A stretch of DNA of 64,000 bases. Origin: Trema orientale (lineage: Eukaryota > Streptophyta > Magnoliopsida > Rosales > Cannabaceae). The position numbers were made by a program, and so were the translations under genes. Each line of letters opens with the position of its first letter. The stretch's first letter is position 1. This document shows positions 1-13,550 of the stretch, in pieces. The stretch covers positions 804,429-868,428 of the forward strand of contig JXTC01000011.1 of assembly GCA_002914845.1 (NCBI GenBank), given 5' to 3'. Below the pieces are notes generated by a model. That model was not told the DNA's origin, made no database searches, and saw nothing but the letters and a program-made list of their open reading frames with translations.

Positions 1-95
1 AAATAAAATCTAGTAATTCCTACCTTTATTTCTGCCCTCTACTATTCTGTTTCTGTCACTTAATTGTTTCTGCTAATTTTGTTAATATATTCCAG

Positions 96-1517
96 CACCG
101 TATGGCGGGCTTGGCGGCTATTGAAATTGCACAGAAGGTTTCAAAAGCTTGGCGCAAATATATGAATAAAAGTACATCAAAGAATAGTAAGAAAGCACGG
201 CGAAGGGAAAGAATCAATGTGCCCAGCCAGAATAGAGGGGGTGCTGGTTGTAGTACAAGCGGATACTCAGAGATCACTACTTCATATGGTTCTTTAGAAG
301 ACAAATCTTTTATCAGTTCTATGATTTCATGGCAAGATGTATACTCTTTAGCTATCAAATGGAGACAAATTTCTGAACCTTGCGATCCTGTTGTGTGGAT
401 TAACAAGTTAAGGTATTTAACCTTTGTGTTGATTTTGCTTGTTTCTTGTTGATTAAACACAAAATATGCATTTTTTTTTAATGAAATCCTGTGCAATTCA
501 GCGAAGAGTTCAATGCTGGATTTGGATCTCATACACCTATGGTTCTTGGGCAAGCAAAAGTTGTCCGCTACTACCCAAATTTTGAAAGGTAATGGTTCTA
601 TTTTACCCAAATTTTGAAATGTAATGGTTCTATTTTGTTTTGGAAAATTCAAACAACTTGACTTGCATTGGAAAACAATTCTCTTTTCTTTTTCTCTTTT
701 GGGATACTGCAGAACATTAGAGGTCGCAAAGAAGGTCATAAAAGATAAACAGCAAGTATATAACAAGGCAGATGATGTCATTGCTCTTTCCGGAGATGAG
801 AAGTTGCAAGATGTGAGTTAATGTTTCCTGCTGAGAATGAACATAGTTTGTGCCAAGTTTTTACTTGGATGTTGTTTATCCTAATGACTAGGATTTTTTT
901 TCTTCCTTTTAATCGGTCTATACCCGTTAAATATTAGGTTTAAATCTCTCTTTTTTTAAGAAAGAGAGATATCACTGCTGCTTCTAAAAGATGGAAGAGC
1001 TTAGATACCATTAATCGAATTGGAGAACTGTGTCATTGGAATCAGCCCCCTTGGAGAAGTTATATTTAAAGTCCATTATACTATGAAAAATATTGTTACC
1101 AAAGAGAATCTACCTATACTACACTGCAACTTGCAGTTTCGCTTTTTCTTGTACTTTCTGGTCGGTTCTATAATAGATGGATTACACAAGGTGGACATTT
1201 CTGCTAACTTATTTATTACCGACCTGCTAATCTTCTCATTTTCTTTCAGATTATGGATGCAAAATCCTGCTCTGATCTATATAGAGCCATTGGTGAGGAC
1301 TTCTGGTTGGCTACCTGGTGTAGCAGCACTGCTTTTGAGGGGTAATACTGTGTAAAATTTAAAGTTTAATGTTTTGGCAATATCAAAGCGTCATGCCTAG
1401 TTACTAGTTGTTTATTATTAATTCAGGAAGCGGCTTGAAGGAACAAGGATTACCCTAGTCAAAATGTATACTTCTCTTCTTTGCCAGCCAACTTCCCTTC
1501 TGCTAGTTTATTTTATA

Positions 1518-1549
<32 letters not shown>

Positions 1550-2499
1550 CCCGAAAAAGAAATTTTTTTTCCATTATGCGTGTAATTCACTTGGAAAATG
1601 TGACTACTTCGTGTAGGGAAGAGCGAGGATTTGACTTTGCAATCAGAACACCTTGTATGCCTTCTAGATGGGATGAGTTTGATGCAGAAATGGCAATGGC
1701 ATGGGAGGTATGTTACTCCACATGTCACATGAGCAAATCAATTTTGATCTAGCATCCACCCATACGGGACTGATTCAAAATTAGTGCATCATGGAAAACC
1801 TTTTCAAAAATTTCCCTTTAGTGCTCTATCAGGTTTTTAGGACTATCCTGTTTCTGTAAACAATAAACGCACAATTGTATCTTTGATTTGGTTCTGAATA
1901 TTGTTTTTGTTAGGTTTTTTAATCCTTGGATACTCATCATGCACCTTTGATAAGTAATATGTGATTATTTAGTTCTCCTTGTTCTGTTATTAGAAGTGTA
2001 CATGTGATCTTCCTAATCTGGATTGTGGCAGGCTGTATGTAATGCTTATTGCGGTGAAAATTATGGGTCTACTGATTTTGATGCGCTTGAAAATGTCAGA
2101 GATGCAATTTTAAGGATGACATATTACTGGTATATTACCTTACTTATTCATGGGTGGATATCGTGTGCTTGACTTTCAGACAATTATTAGCCAATCCAAA
2201 CTGGTTTCAGGTACAATTTCATGCCACTTTCAAGAGGCTCTGCTGTCGTTGGGTTCGTAGTTATGCTCGGATTACTTCTTGCTGCTAATATGAGGTTCAC
2301 AGGAAGCATCCCAAAAGGCTTACAGGTGGATTGGGAAGCTATTCTGAACTTTGACCCTAGCTCTTTCATAGATTCTATAAAAAGTTGGTTATATCCATCT
2401 CTCGAAGTAACTACATCTTGGAAAGAATATCCGGACGTGGCATCAACTTTTACAACAACAGGATCAGTTGTGGCTGCTTTGAGCTCTTACAATGATTGA
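96..2499 (+). CDS. SRFR1: SRFR1-like immune regulator, C-terminal part (5' end outside window)
   Basis: Eight coding exons: 96-412, 502-588, 713-812, 1250-1341, 1427-1465, 1617-1707, 2032-2129 and 2211-2499. All have GT/AG borders, the joined frame is open (1113 nt) and it ends at TGA. The 370 residues match the conserved C-terminal half of SUPPRESSOR OF RPS4-RLD1 as I remember it: WRQISEPCDPVVW, the YYPNFERTL region, GEDFWLATWC, RLEGTRIT, FDFAIRTPC, a hydrophobic stretch FVVMLGLLLAANM, then IPKGLQ-DWEAI and a final AALSSYND. The N-terminal TPR half lies upstream of the window. In Arabidopsis SRFR1 is a TPR protein that restrains effector-triggered immunity and associates with TIR-NB-LRR receptors, EDS1 and TCP factors; that role is inferred here from family. 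The first exon starts mid-protein after an acceptor AG (94-95), so the ATG at 102 is internal. Nothing looks broken. Confidence 0.9.
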
Positions 2500-3000
2500 G
2501 TTTCTTTAACCATGATGAGGTAAGTTTAATGGATTTAATCTCAAGATGATAGTATGCCATTTGAAGTCCCATGATTATGGTAAATATGGTTGCCAATGCA
2601 AACCGAGCTTTTTGGGTGCAGTCACAACTATTAGAGTTATTAGCTATTCAAACTGACTTGCGTCATTCTTTATTTTGTGGAGCTTGGGTTATTTATATAC
2701 CATTTTCAGTTATAATACGATCTTAGAAAAAATTGGAATAATTTATTGTGTATTGTTATACTCCAGTTTGATAAGTAGCAGCATTATGATAAGTTACAAA
2801 TCGCGCTTAAACATTATGCTATTCACCTAATTTTTCTGTACTGATTTACTCAATTTGACTTATCTCAGCTACTGAACATCTTGGCTCAGTTGGGACCAGA
2901 GAGAATGCGGGTTTAACACGTTTGCATGTTGTAAACCTCCTCCTTGTTTTATAGCGTTGCAAAATTTGTTGCACAGTACTTTGGACAATAAAATTGATAA
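2500..3000 (+). other. SRFR1 3' UTR with possible intron and poly(A) signal
   Basis: After the stop codon a consensus donor (GAG|GTAAGT, GT at about 2520) and a pyrimidine-rich acceptor (CTCAG at about 2866-2870) suggest a 3' UTR intron. An AATAAA signal sits at 2987-2992, about 490 nt past the stop. The intron is inferred from splice signals only. Confidence 0.4.
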
Positions 3001-4435
3001 TTTTCACGTTGTATTTATAGATTTGTGATCCTTATATTTGCATGCATTACTTGCCAGGGGTATTTATCTTTTGTTAGCCATCGATGGGTTTCAACATGTT
3101 TGATGCAATTGTGGTATTTTCTTATTGTTATTCTACTATATGTTTGTGTACAGTCTTACTTGGTCGTTTGGAGTGTCTGGACAGTTTAGTTATTTTGGAT
3201 TCAACGGTTATTTTTCTTCTTCTTTTTTTTTATTATATAAAAAAAAAAAGAAATGTAAAGAACAAGTGTGTTTAAGACTAATTTTGAGGATGAGCTCTAG
3301 AATGCCAAACGACTCAGGGACGCACGCGATGTTGCATTACACTGCTGATTTGTTAAAAGGTTATCTAGAATGTGTTTACTTTGTCAAACAAATCCAATTA
3401 ATGGATGTGTAGTGTTCCATACCTACTAAAAGATAGCGTGATACAACTTCTTTGTCAGATATTACCAAATACAATCAATTTATTTGTGTTTATTGCTTAC
3501 GTAAAAGCGCAATTAGGGGTTAGGTAAGATCCCATTCGTCCCAAATCTAAAAGAAGATCTTTCAGCGTTTTTGGTGAAGACTCGATAATCTTAACTAAAA
3601 GTTTGATTTGAAAAAGTAATCACTAATCAAATCGACGATGGCTCTAGGTTGGTTGGACACATGCTTATCAATTTGATAGGGAATACCCTCTACTTCAGCT
3701 AAACAAAGCGTGGACGAGCCATTAGAATTTGATCCAGACGAGCATTAATGTTCTGTATGAAATGTTATATAATTTGACCGCAGAATATATATTTGATTTT
3801 TACCTATGTGAGTCGTGAGGTGCTTTCTTCTTCTTCTTTTTTTTTTTTTTTAACCGTTGAAAAGAAAAGGAACTTTTTGTTTCTCCAAAACGAAAAATGG
3901 ACCTTACGCGCGCGCGCACACACATATATATATCTATATATATGTTCTAGAAAATAGACCAACGAATTTGTGAAAAAACTGAAATGATCGTGTCCTATAG
4001 TACGACAATTTGATGTGTAATAGATAATAACTGTGTACTAACTTACAACATTATATTTGTGTTATTTAAAAAAGTACGTGCATTTTAGTAACGATTCAAA
4101 CGTTATTATCATTCTTGAACTTGGCTTAATGGGAACCACTTATGCGAATGCAACTGAGTTTAAGAATTATATGGTAAATGTAGAATAATTATGTGTTGTT
4201 TCATGAATTAAGTTATCGGTATCGCGATAAGCGTGAAAATCTACAATCTTTGACAAGATAAGTGAAGACTGAGTAATAATAACTATTTTTTTTTAATTTG
4301 TAATAAGTGAAAGTAATTAGAATCCTATTTTTATTTAAAAAAAAAAACAGTTATCAATATGTATCAAAGCTACTGTAAACACTAATCATCTTATCTAGTT
4401 TGACCTCATCTTCATCAACGGTCAATATTCACTAA
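3001..4435. other. Intergenic region between two convergent genes
   Basis: No coding frame with support. It holds short poly-T/poly-A runs and a compound CG/CA/TA microsatellite at about 3908-3942. The two flanking genes end towards each other here. Confidence 0.5.
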
Positions 4436-6553
4436 TCAATCTTCTAATCCACCTCCAATAATTTTGTGATTCACAGCATTTAATGAGCTCTCTAGATTCT
4501 TATCTTTCCTACTCTTTTTTTCACGTGTGCTGAACTGCCAATCTGGTAGTGACACTATACTTATCTTACTACGTCCCGCCATGTGTAGCTTTCTTCTCCT
4601 CCATCGCTTTTCAACTAAAGGCTCTTCAATGGCGGACTTACCTGTAAAAGATTAAATGAAATTCAACATAAAATCAAAGTTATTTCAGATAAAATTTACG
4701 CAGCTTTGTACTTGTCTAGACTCTAGAGAGCACCTTAAATACATGCACCCTTCTAAACCTTATCAACACGTAAAAAATAAAAGAAGCCGGGAGTACGTGA
4801 GAGACTTACAACGAGGAGTAATTATGTTCTGATCATCAACTTCATCGTGGCCGTTGATTTCTTCTACTTTATCTCCATCCCCGTTAGACGACCTCAACTT
4901 AGCTTTAGCAAAAATCCACGTGGCGCTCATCTGCTTGTTAATCATACGTGCCGCGTAGTAGGGGATCCTGCAGCCACGTTTGCTGGTCTTCTCAGACTTG
5001 ATTCGCCCTCTGACAAACACCAAGCAATCCATCAAACTCTCTCGTGCCAACCCTTTCATGTCATAAGCCTGTGACCTCCTCCACAGGCTCTTACCATGAG
5101 GACTCACCTCACTAGATAAGCACAAAGCTCTGGTTGCATCACTGATGGCCGAATCCGGGTCTTTCAGTAGTAAATAACACTGACCTCTATTACTATGAAG
5201 CACAACTCTCTCTTTTCTCCTCTTTAATGGGCACAAGTACAAAGCCTCAGTATATTTCTTCACAGCCTTTTCAATATCCCCTGACCAAAAATGTAAATTT
5301 CCTTGCTTTTTCAATTGACCCACCAAAGATTTTCTCTCACTAACAACTTCTTCACTCATTAACTTCTCTCTCTTCCTTCTATCAACCTTCAAATCCCATA
5401 TCTCCTCCAAAGCTTTCTCTGCCTTCTTACTCTTCAATCTAAGACCACCATACTTGATTTTATGGTAATCCTGCAAAAGCGTCTGTGTGATTCTCTCTCC
5501 TACTTTTGGTTTTCCTCCACAACTTCCAAGCTCAACCAAATCACCAAGATAAAGAGCTGAGATTTCAATGACTTTATATCTGGTTTCTGGGTCTTTGAGA
5601 AGAAGCAAAAGAGAATCAATGGCCATGATTTGCCAATCATCTGAGGACCTTGATATATTACATAAAGTTTCAATAACCTGCTCCAACTCTGCTATACTCT
5701 GTCTCCCACTTTTGGTTTCACATAGAGTTTTGATCAGTCCAATGCCAGATGGCGAGCCCGGATTGGCTAAACCGCCCCACATACCACTAAGCTCCTTCAA
5801 GAACTCTTTTCTACAGATTAAACCTAGAGACCTTTCTCTACACACAAAGCAATTGAGAAGGTACAGAGACCAACACTGAAGCTGGCTAGCCCATTCCTCT
5901 GCTTTTCTATTCTCTATCTCCAACCCACCAAGCCCTCTAGTAAGCAGATTAGAGTGGTACTTCAATCTTTTGGTGTCGTTTAAACCAACGAACTTGTCGT
6001 ATACCTCGTTGAGACAAGTCAAAGCTATCTCCATGGCTAGTTCCACTACCTCTGTTTCATGTCGTTTGACAGTGGCTTCGAAGGTTCTGTTATGGCTAGC
6101 GATATGACCCAGAGCTCGAACCGCAACTCTTTTCTCGACCCAAGTGATCTTTCCTCTCAAGATCTCGATTAGAGGTAAAACGACACCGGATTTGACAGCC
6201 TTCTCCGCGAATTGGGCTCTGTTCATGCTGTAGGAACCGATAATGTGGGCTGCGTAGTAGGGGATGTAGATGTTCTGACCGTTGACCAGCCATTTCTTGC
6301 CGTTGACCGCTCTTTGGATTAGTTTCGCCATGCACTCGAAGACTCCGAGGGACGGGAATTCAGGGTCGTTTGGTTCGGCCATGGCGATATTCCAGAGACC
6401 GGTCAACGCTAGGACGTGTTGACCTTGGTCGTCTCTGAGAGGCATTTCTTTGAAGCACTGGAGGAGTTTGACTCGCCTGAGGGACCGGTTCGACTCGTTC
6501 ATGGCGCAGAAGAAGCAAGATGAGTCACTGCAGCCCTGCCTATCGCCGGCCAT
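4436..6553 (-). CDS. ARM-repeat / TPR domain protein
   Basis: Exon 1 is 6553-4810 and exon 2 is 4641-4436; spliced length is 1950 nt (649 aa). Exon 1 begins at an ATG with an open 581-codon frame. Residues about 40-330 are hydrophobic helical repeats of armadillo type. Residues about 413-515 form TPR-like helices (KKQGNLHFWSGDIEKA, HSNRGQCYLLLKD, SLWRRSQAYDMKG), the arrangement seen in plant ARM/TPR proteins distantly like UNC-45 co-chaperones. The C-terminus is basic. Without splicing the frame stops at 4763 after 596 aa. With the donor GT at 4809-4808 and acceptor AG at 4643-4642, a further 68 codons stay open, which supports the second exon. Function is unknown; a chaperone-adaptor role is inference from the TPR fold. 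Confidence 0.8.
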
Positions 6554-6940
6554 ATTGCCTTAAACGTTGTCGTTCTATTGTTTTGTATGGAGAAAAAAAG
6601 GTGCTTTGGTTTGGTTTGGTTTGATTTGGTTTGGAAGGTTTGATACTGGTAGTGGTTCAAGAGTGACACCTAGCTAATGCAGATGGACATGACGGGACTA
6701 AAAGAGTCGAAAAGTTACAGTTATGGTGGAGAGAGACTGGACTACATACTATAATACTTTATATTATGTGGCAATGGACATTGTTGGGATACGTAGCATT
6801 TTTTCTTTTTCATATTATATAATATTAACAACTTGTTAAAGCCGTACTGACCAATAACTGGGCCACATTATTGCCTCTCCAACATCAGATCCAAACACGA
6901 ATAGTTTCAACTATACATATATCTATATATGTTGATAGTA

Positions 6941-6942
<2 letters not shown>

Positions 6943-6972
<30 letters not shown>
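6943..6972. repeat. (ATT)n microsatellite
   Basis: About ten uninterrupted ATT units. Confidence 0.9.
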
Positions 6973-7399
6973 TTAGAGTTGCCTATGAAGAAGATGATGA
7001 CCATCAGTTTCCATTAGCTACTTAATATACAAGTTCTGAAGATTAATCATTGACCATGGTCCAGGAACTGGCTCATTATTTTTTATTTTTCTTTCCCTAC
7101 TCTTGAAGTAAATAATTACTTTTACGTTAATATATCTACCATGGCAATGCGTAATTGGTTGCCTATAGTAAAAGCTCTCATATAGATATACATTATTTTT
7201 ATTTTTTGATAACTAAATTAGTTGAACCCACGAGGGATTGAATAAAATGATATATATATATATATAGATGGTCCATCTGGGAATAATTTGAAATAAATGG
7301 ACCAAAAAAAAAGGAAGAAAAAATCAGCAATGGAGTGGTATGATTTGCTAGAAGAAAACCTGCAGGGGTTACTCCTGCCATCATGTACCCTATCTGCAA

Positions 7400-7403
<4 letters not shown>

Positions 7404-7487
<84 letters not shown>
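7404..7487. repeat. (AT)n microsatellite, about 42 units
   Basis: 84 bp of perfect AT dinucleotide repeat, the longest simple repeat in the window. Confidence 0.97.
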
Positions 7488-7489
<2 letters not shown>

Positions 7490-9884
7490 CCTTCAAGATG
7501 AAGCAAAAACCTCATGGTCCCCTCCATAAAAAGCCAATATCAGAGAACAACTTTGCATTCGAAAAATATTGTTTTATACTATTGAACTTATTTTTAAGTC
7601 AGTTCAAAAGCTTAGCCGAAATCCCATAATTATATAAATCTTGCAAGTACAACCGGGTTGGTCTCAAGAAAATGCGGCTTACCATACTCCATGAAAAGCA
7701 GACCTAAACAAGTTATATTTTAGTCACTCTAACTTGGTTTAATAATGCGACTCTACCTAAAACAAAGTGCCGTTTTTGGATGGTAATTCCACCTTTGATC
7801 ATAGTCAACAACTTTTTCATGTTTAGTTTATAGATTGACTAATCTATATGTAACGAAAACCAAGATGCAAAAAATATATGTCTTAGCTTAATTTTGTTGT
7901 TCGGCGTGCACTAAGCAAGAGTTCATCAAGGCACATGATCTTGTGCATTGGCAACTCATCAGCACCACTTTAATCTCTTTATTCCCTTTTTTTTTTTCCC
8001 TTTCAAATATGGTGTTTGTTTTGCAAGAAAGATAGTAGCGTGACTTGAAAAGCATATGATCCCCGGAGAAAAAGCCTTTTAGGAAACTTTAGAAACTTGT
8101 AAGGAATATGTGTACATATATAATACACATATATCGTATTCGTACGTTTATCCAAAGGATGTGATTGAATATAGCTTTAACTATACGATTGAATAAGCAT
8201 TCTGCAATATTTATGTTATACATCATGTGAATGCTTAAGGTTGAGGCCAGAGGGTGGCATTAATTGAAGAGACAATATTTTTGTTTTTGAGATATATATA
8301 CAGATCGAATGGAAAACAAGGTGATTACTTACCAAAATCTACGTCAGAGAAAGCCATTTGATATTATGACTTTATGATTATCGCGAAGATATAACGAGTT
8401 CAAGGTTTCAATGGTTGGATACAGAAGAATCACTATCAATACAAGTATTTATGAAATTAATATTCTTAAGGTAATACCAATGTTTGGAAATTGATATTCT
8501 TATTGATGCCAAAATTGTGACACTTCTCCTTTAAGGATATTAAACTAGAAGATATTATTATTAAATTATCTTAATTCAGGGAGCATAAGCAAAAATTGAA
8601 CAAAATACTAACCTAACAAAAAATACGAAGCAAAGAAAAAAAAAAAAGAAATGATTGATTGATTGATTTAAATAAAAATAGCGTACAGAGATAACCGGAA
8701 AGCCACACAATAAGTAGCAAAACAAAAATAGATATATGTTGCAATTCAAGTGATATCAACAACGATCGCATGAAAAAAAAAAAAAAAAGTAAAAAAATAA
8801 ATAAACATGCTCTCCCCTTCTTCCTCTTTCTGGTCACGGCCACTTCACCTTTTTTCAGTCGCACAACATGCTCTCTCATCTAATATACTTTAGAGACCTT
8901 TTTTTCCCCCCTCTTATCAATAAAGAAATTAATTTTAGCTGTTAGATTCGATGGTTAGAAAAATAAATTCTATCACTTAATTCTCATTGAAATTGTTTCA
9001 ATTTTTTTTATTTTAACGTTAAGATTAAGATCTAAACAGTTTATATTAGTTCTCTTATCCATAGGAAAAAAATCCCTATATTCTTTTTTTTTGCAAATAA
9101 AAATCCCTGCATTCTGCTCTTTCTATATGTACATATATATAGGTATATATACTAGGTTTTCTAAAGGTGGGCTCAAGGTTTCCTTTTTAACGTTTTATTT
9201 GGTTTATTTTGAGGGAACACTTTTTATATCTTTTCTTACAAATTATTTCCCATATATAAATCTATAAGATACACATTAGGAATTCCAATCTCATCACAAC
9301 ACTTGTTTCCTTTTTATTAATTTTTTTGCTGATCGAATTTACTTTAATTAGACAGTTAATGCAAAATAAAAGTTGATGAGCAATTCTTTGTTTCTTTTTA
9401 TTTATTTATTTATTTTTTGCTAATTAAACTAGTTTACCTATAAAATTAATGTAAACTAAAAGTATAGGGCATAGGCGCGCAGCCATTGAACATATAACTA
9501 TGAATAATCATGCTTCACATAAAAATTATGAACATGTTAAGGTGTCATTAAGTTTCACATAAAACATATAACACATACTTATCCAATTTAAAGCATGTGA
9601 TTTAAGGTAGTAAAGTAAGGTTACTTACTAGAATTAATTCGAATAAAAGCAAAGTGTAATAGCAAGTGAAATTGTATAAGCATTAATAACTGATTCTAAT
9701 TTGGTGGTGCTTCCACAACATGCTGTTCGGACCTTTGGAAATTTGGTAAACAGGAGGTATCTTTTACTCTCTTGTTTATCCTTGTTGTGATGCCTCTTCG
9801 AGTCCTCATAGACATTATTCCACATGCTATAATTTTTACATGTCAGTATGCGGATTCTTGCTAGTTCCTTAGTCCATGCATGGT

Positions 9885-10560
9885 GGGTGATGTTTCAATG
9901 AAGATTTTTTTTTTTCACTCTATGGATGGATACTCTAATTTAAGCTATTGGATTTTAATCTAATGACTAGAATAATACTAGTAGATTTACTAAAAAAATT
10001 ATTATAATTATTACATATATAAATATGAAAAGTTACTTAAAACAAAAAAATATAAGTAACCTGATGAGCTGGTCAATTTTTTTATTTTTTATTTTTTATA
10101 AGAAAATGAAACTATTGAAAAAGACTTAATAATCTCAAATCACTCTCAACTATATTATCTGTTGAAAAAAAAACAACAAAAGATGTACATATTTTAAGCT
10201 GATTTACACATAATTTTTTTAAAAAATAAATTTTCTTTCAATGTAGTTGCTTTATTCATAGTTTTTTTTAATTAAAGAAAACAACTTATTTATAATATGA
10301 AAATTATGCTGTTTTGGATTTTAACTTTCGTACAGTAGAAAAGAAATTTTATGAAATATTAAAGATACAATAGTACATATAGTTTTAACCTAAAGGTAAT
10401 TAAAAAAATTAAACTTTAAATTCAATTTTCAAAAAGGAAATAAATAAAAAAATGAATTAGAAATTAATACATTGAGTGAGATGACTTATTATTGTAGGTT
10501 TATTTACAAATTAGTTAAACTTACCCATCTATGGAGCAAAAATAAAAATATTATATATGA
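9885..10560. mobile_element. TIR element, copy 1 (family shared with 37480-38352)
   Basis: It begins GGGTGATGTTTCAATGAAGA and a few bases on carries TATGGATGGATA. It ends in the inverted counterpart, CCCATCTATGGAGCAAAAAT. The inner part is AT-rich and non-coding (TTGGATTTTAATCTAATG, then AGTTGCT-type stretches) and is shared with the second copy 27 kb away. The right end is degraded beyond about 10550. Non-autonomous MULE- or MITE-like DNA transposon by structure. Confidence 0.6.
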
Positions 10561-11759
10561 GACTTTCTTGTTATGATGACCGGCTTGTTTGGTGGGAGAG
10601 AAACAAGTAAATATGTTCATGGTCCTGGACACGTTTGTAAAACTAGGAAGGATGTTGTGAAGTCTGCAAGAAGGACAGGCCAAGAAGCCTCTAAAACGTT
10701 GGTTTGCACGTGATGATCATATTGGTATATATGTTCACTATCATTTTTTAATTAGTTATGCCAAATTTTGTCGCTTGATTTTTTTTTTTTTATTTTAAAT
10801 TTATATAATCTTGGCTAGTCTAGTGATTTCCACTTTTAATGAAGCTGATAAAAGGAAATTCTAATTAGCATCTATTTTAAGCGCTTACTGCAGTCTCGTG
10901 TCAACAATCTAATGTATGTAGGAGAGAAAAAAATATATACTTAAAAAAAAAAGAAAAGAAAAGAAAAAAATTATTTTATTTTATTTATTTATATTTTTTG
11001 CATTTGGGAATGTTTAATAGTACATATTCAGAATTGTAGTCGTCTCGTCTCTGTTTAAAGGAATAAAGAAAGACAAATATTGGCAAGTGAATGAAGAAAG
11101 ACGTCAAAAGCAAAGTTAAAGTCATGTGAAAGAAAGAATCAAAATCATTGGTTTTAGGATCACAAACTTACCTCTCTCACTCACTATCTCTCTCTCTTTT
11201 TTCTTTTTTAAGTATTTTTGGAACTTTATGAAATTCTTCTGTACTAAAAGAACTCTTCTGGGTGGCATAGAACTTCACACATTTTTTCCCCACAAAAGTT
11301 GGGACTTTGTTTTAGTGTAGCCATTTCTTTTCTTTTGTTTTTCTTTCCTCATTATCGGTTTTAAGTCGATTTTCTGCTGAATGTCGTTTGCTTATCGTTT
11401 CTCTATTTGATGTTCAAGGTTGTTGCCGGTCTTAACTTAATGTCTCTTACTTCTTGTTGTCGTATACCATTCGAGCTCGTATATTCTATTTGTTATCCTT
11501 TCATGAAATTATTGTTGTCATTTTGTGATGTCGTTAATAATGCCGCTGTCGTCCTTTTCCATATATTGTCGTTTTTTTAATTTTTGTCTTTTTCTTTATT
11601 TTCACATAAATTTTATTTTTAAGAAAAGAGATATATCACATATTCATTTTGTCGTCGTTTCACTCTGTTTATGTCTTCTCTTGAGGTTGTTGTCGTGAGC
11701 CCATCGCCACCCATTAGCCCCAACAACATATGAATATTTGGGCTGGGAGCTTAAAATGT
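10561..11759. other. Intergenic, no gene seen
   Basis: AT-rich with poly-A/poly-T runs and a TC-rich stretch near 11172-11210. No supported coding frame. Confidence 0.45.
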
Positions 11760-12990
11760 TAAAAAGGAAATTTGATTTTTTATGGTAATTTTTTTAAAAA
11801 AATTGAAAACTCTCTCTGATTTTGAAATTGTTTGAAAAATCCCAGATTTTAATTAGAAATATCACTTTTAAAAATATTTAAAAAAAATACCACTTTTTAA
11901 TTAATTGACAAGATATTTGAAGTAACCAATCAAGTTACTTAACTTGACCGGTTACATTAAGTAACTAGATTGGTTATCATGAGTATCATTGAAAAATACA
12001 AATTTTGAAGGAAAAAAAGTGATTTTTTCGGAATATTTATTAAAAATATTAATTTTCTAAAAAAAATTTCAAAAAGTGATAATTTCTAAATCGGGATTTT
12101 TCGAAAATTCAGCCCATTCGAGATTTTTCAAATTTTGGTACTTTGGGCCTAGAATTTTGCTAGAAGCTCAAATGTTAGTTCGTCTGACCATTGTAGTTCA
12201 TGGAACTAGAAAATTAGAGCATGTCTTTTTTGGACATTTGGTTTATAAAGATGTTCCCTTTTTCATCTAAGACTTTAAGTTTATTTTGGGTTATATCAAT
12301 TAATAAATAGACTATATAAAGTTATCAACTGAGTTATAAGTTATCCATGTAAATTAACTGATTTACATTAATGCATTTATTTGAGAAGTTAGAGTATGTC
12401 CTTCTTTTACACTTATTTTAATAAATATCTTTTTTTTAATAACTAATTGACGGATTATAAGTAATTTTAGATTTGGTATATTTACTTATATACTAAATTT
12501 AATTTATGTATTGAATATATTAGTTTTTATACTAACTATATCATGTTTTACTCTTGGTTTACACCGGTCATTTGCTACAACATTTGAAAAACATACATAC
12601 GTAAAACATGCCCAAAATTTGGTGATTTTGCTATAAGTCCCTCTATATTTAGAGAAAAATTGATTTCATAAGGTAAAATTTCGAAAGAAAAAAAATAAAA
12701 AAAATCTCTAATTTTTGGAAAATTCTTGATTTATTTAAAATAATACAACTTTTGAAAATAAAAATACCACTTTTTATCAATTGATAAATACTTGAAGTAA
12801 CCAGTGAAAATATCAATTCACCTTGAATAATTGATTAGTTAGCCCAAGTAACCCAATTAATTACCTCTAGTATTTTTGAAAAATACCAATTTTGAAGAAA
12901 AATAATATTTTTCTAAAAATTTATTTAAAATTGTCATTTTTCTAAATAAACATTTAAATTTTAAAAGAATGATATTTTTCTAGGGTTAAT
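11760..12990. repeat. Two diverged direct copies of an AT-rich repeat
   Basis: About 11770-12110 and about 12650-12980 share the same order of motifs: ATACCACTTTTTA, then GAAGTAACCA and GTAACT/GTAACC pieces, then GAAAAATAC and AATTTTGAAG, then a poly-A block. Each is also partly self-complementary (GAAAAATACC-type blocks near both ends). Probably old non-autonomous transposon copies. Confidence 0.45.
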
Positions 12991-13021
12991 AGTCACTGAA
13001 TTATACTCACTGAATGATATA

Positions 13022-13550
13022 GTAATAGTCACTGAATTATACTCGCTGCATCACTTTGTCTTCATAAATTTTCAACTTACATAGCAGTGGTCCCTAAATT
13101 ATGCAATTATTACACCAATGACCCCTTTGTCACAAACTGTTAGTTTTTTAACAGCAAATAGTCATGGACAAAGCATATAATTAAGTATTATTTATATCTA
13201 TGAGCCAAAATCTTATTTATAGCCATAATTACTAAATTGTGTGCTTTGCACAAGATTCATTTCTGTTACAAATTTAACAATTTGTGGAAAGAAAATGGGT
13301 CATTGCTGTAATAATTGCACAAGTCTTGGTAGTCTACTGTGTAAGTTAAAAATTTAGAATCACATTCTTGACTACAATTACTAAACAGTGTACTCTATAA
13401 TGACTTATTTCTGTTAAACATTTAACAGTTTGTGACAAAAGAATCATTGTTGCAACAATTACATAATTCGTAGACTATTACCATGCAAACTGAAAATTTA
13501 CGGAGGCAAAGTAGTATTACATGTATAATTCAGGAAGTATAATATCATTA
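13022..13550. mobile_element. Foldback (long-TIR) element, copy A
   Basis: The left arm (TAGTCACTGAATTATAC, CACTTTGTCTTCAT, AAATTTTCAAC) is matched in reverse complement by the right arm (GAAAATTTACGGAGGCAAAG, TATAATTCAGGAAGTATAA). Interior is non-coding. A direct duplication of the first about 27 bp lies just outside at about 12987-13013. Same family as 14246-14774. Confidence 0.6.

Larger units (their letters stand above)
6554..9884. other. Gene-poor AT-rich intergenic DNA
   Basis: Upstream of the ARM/TPR gene. It starts with GGTTT-type short repeats (about 6605-6640, promoter or 5' UTR of that gene), then holds an (ATT)n tract and a very long (AT)n tract. No coding frame I would support; the short open frames around 7200-7500 are translations of the AT repeat. 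Confidence 0.5.

Noticed and set aside
56..781. 241-codon open frame on the minus strand across the SRFR1 exons
   Set aside because: Antisense shadow; the plus strand has family-matching exons with correct splice sites.
7199..7496. Minus-strand frames rich in Tyr-Ile across 7218-7496
   Set aside because: They are translations of the (AT)n microsatellite.
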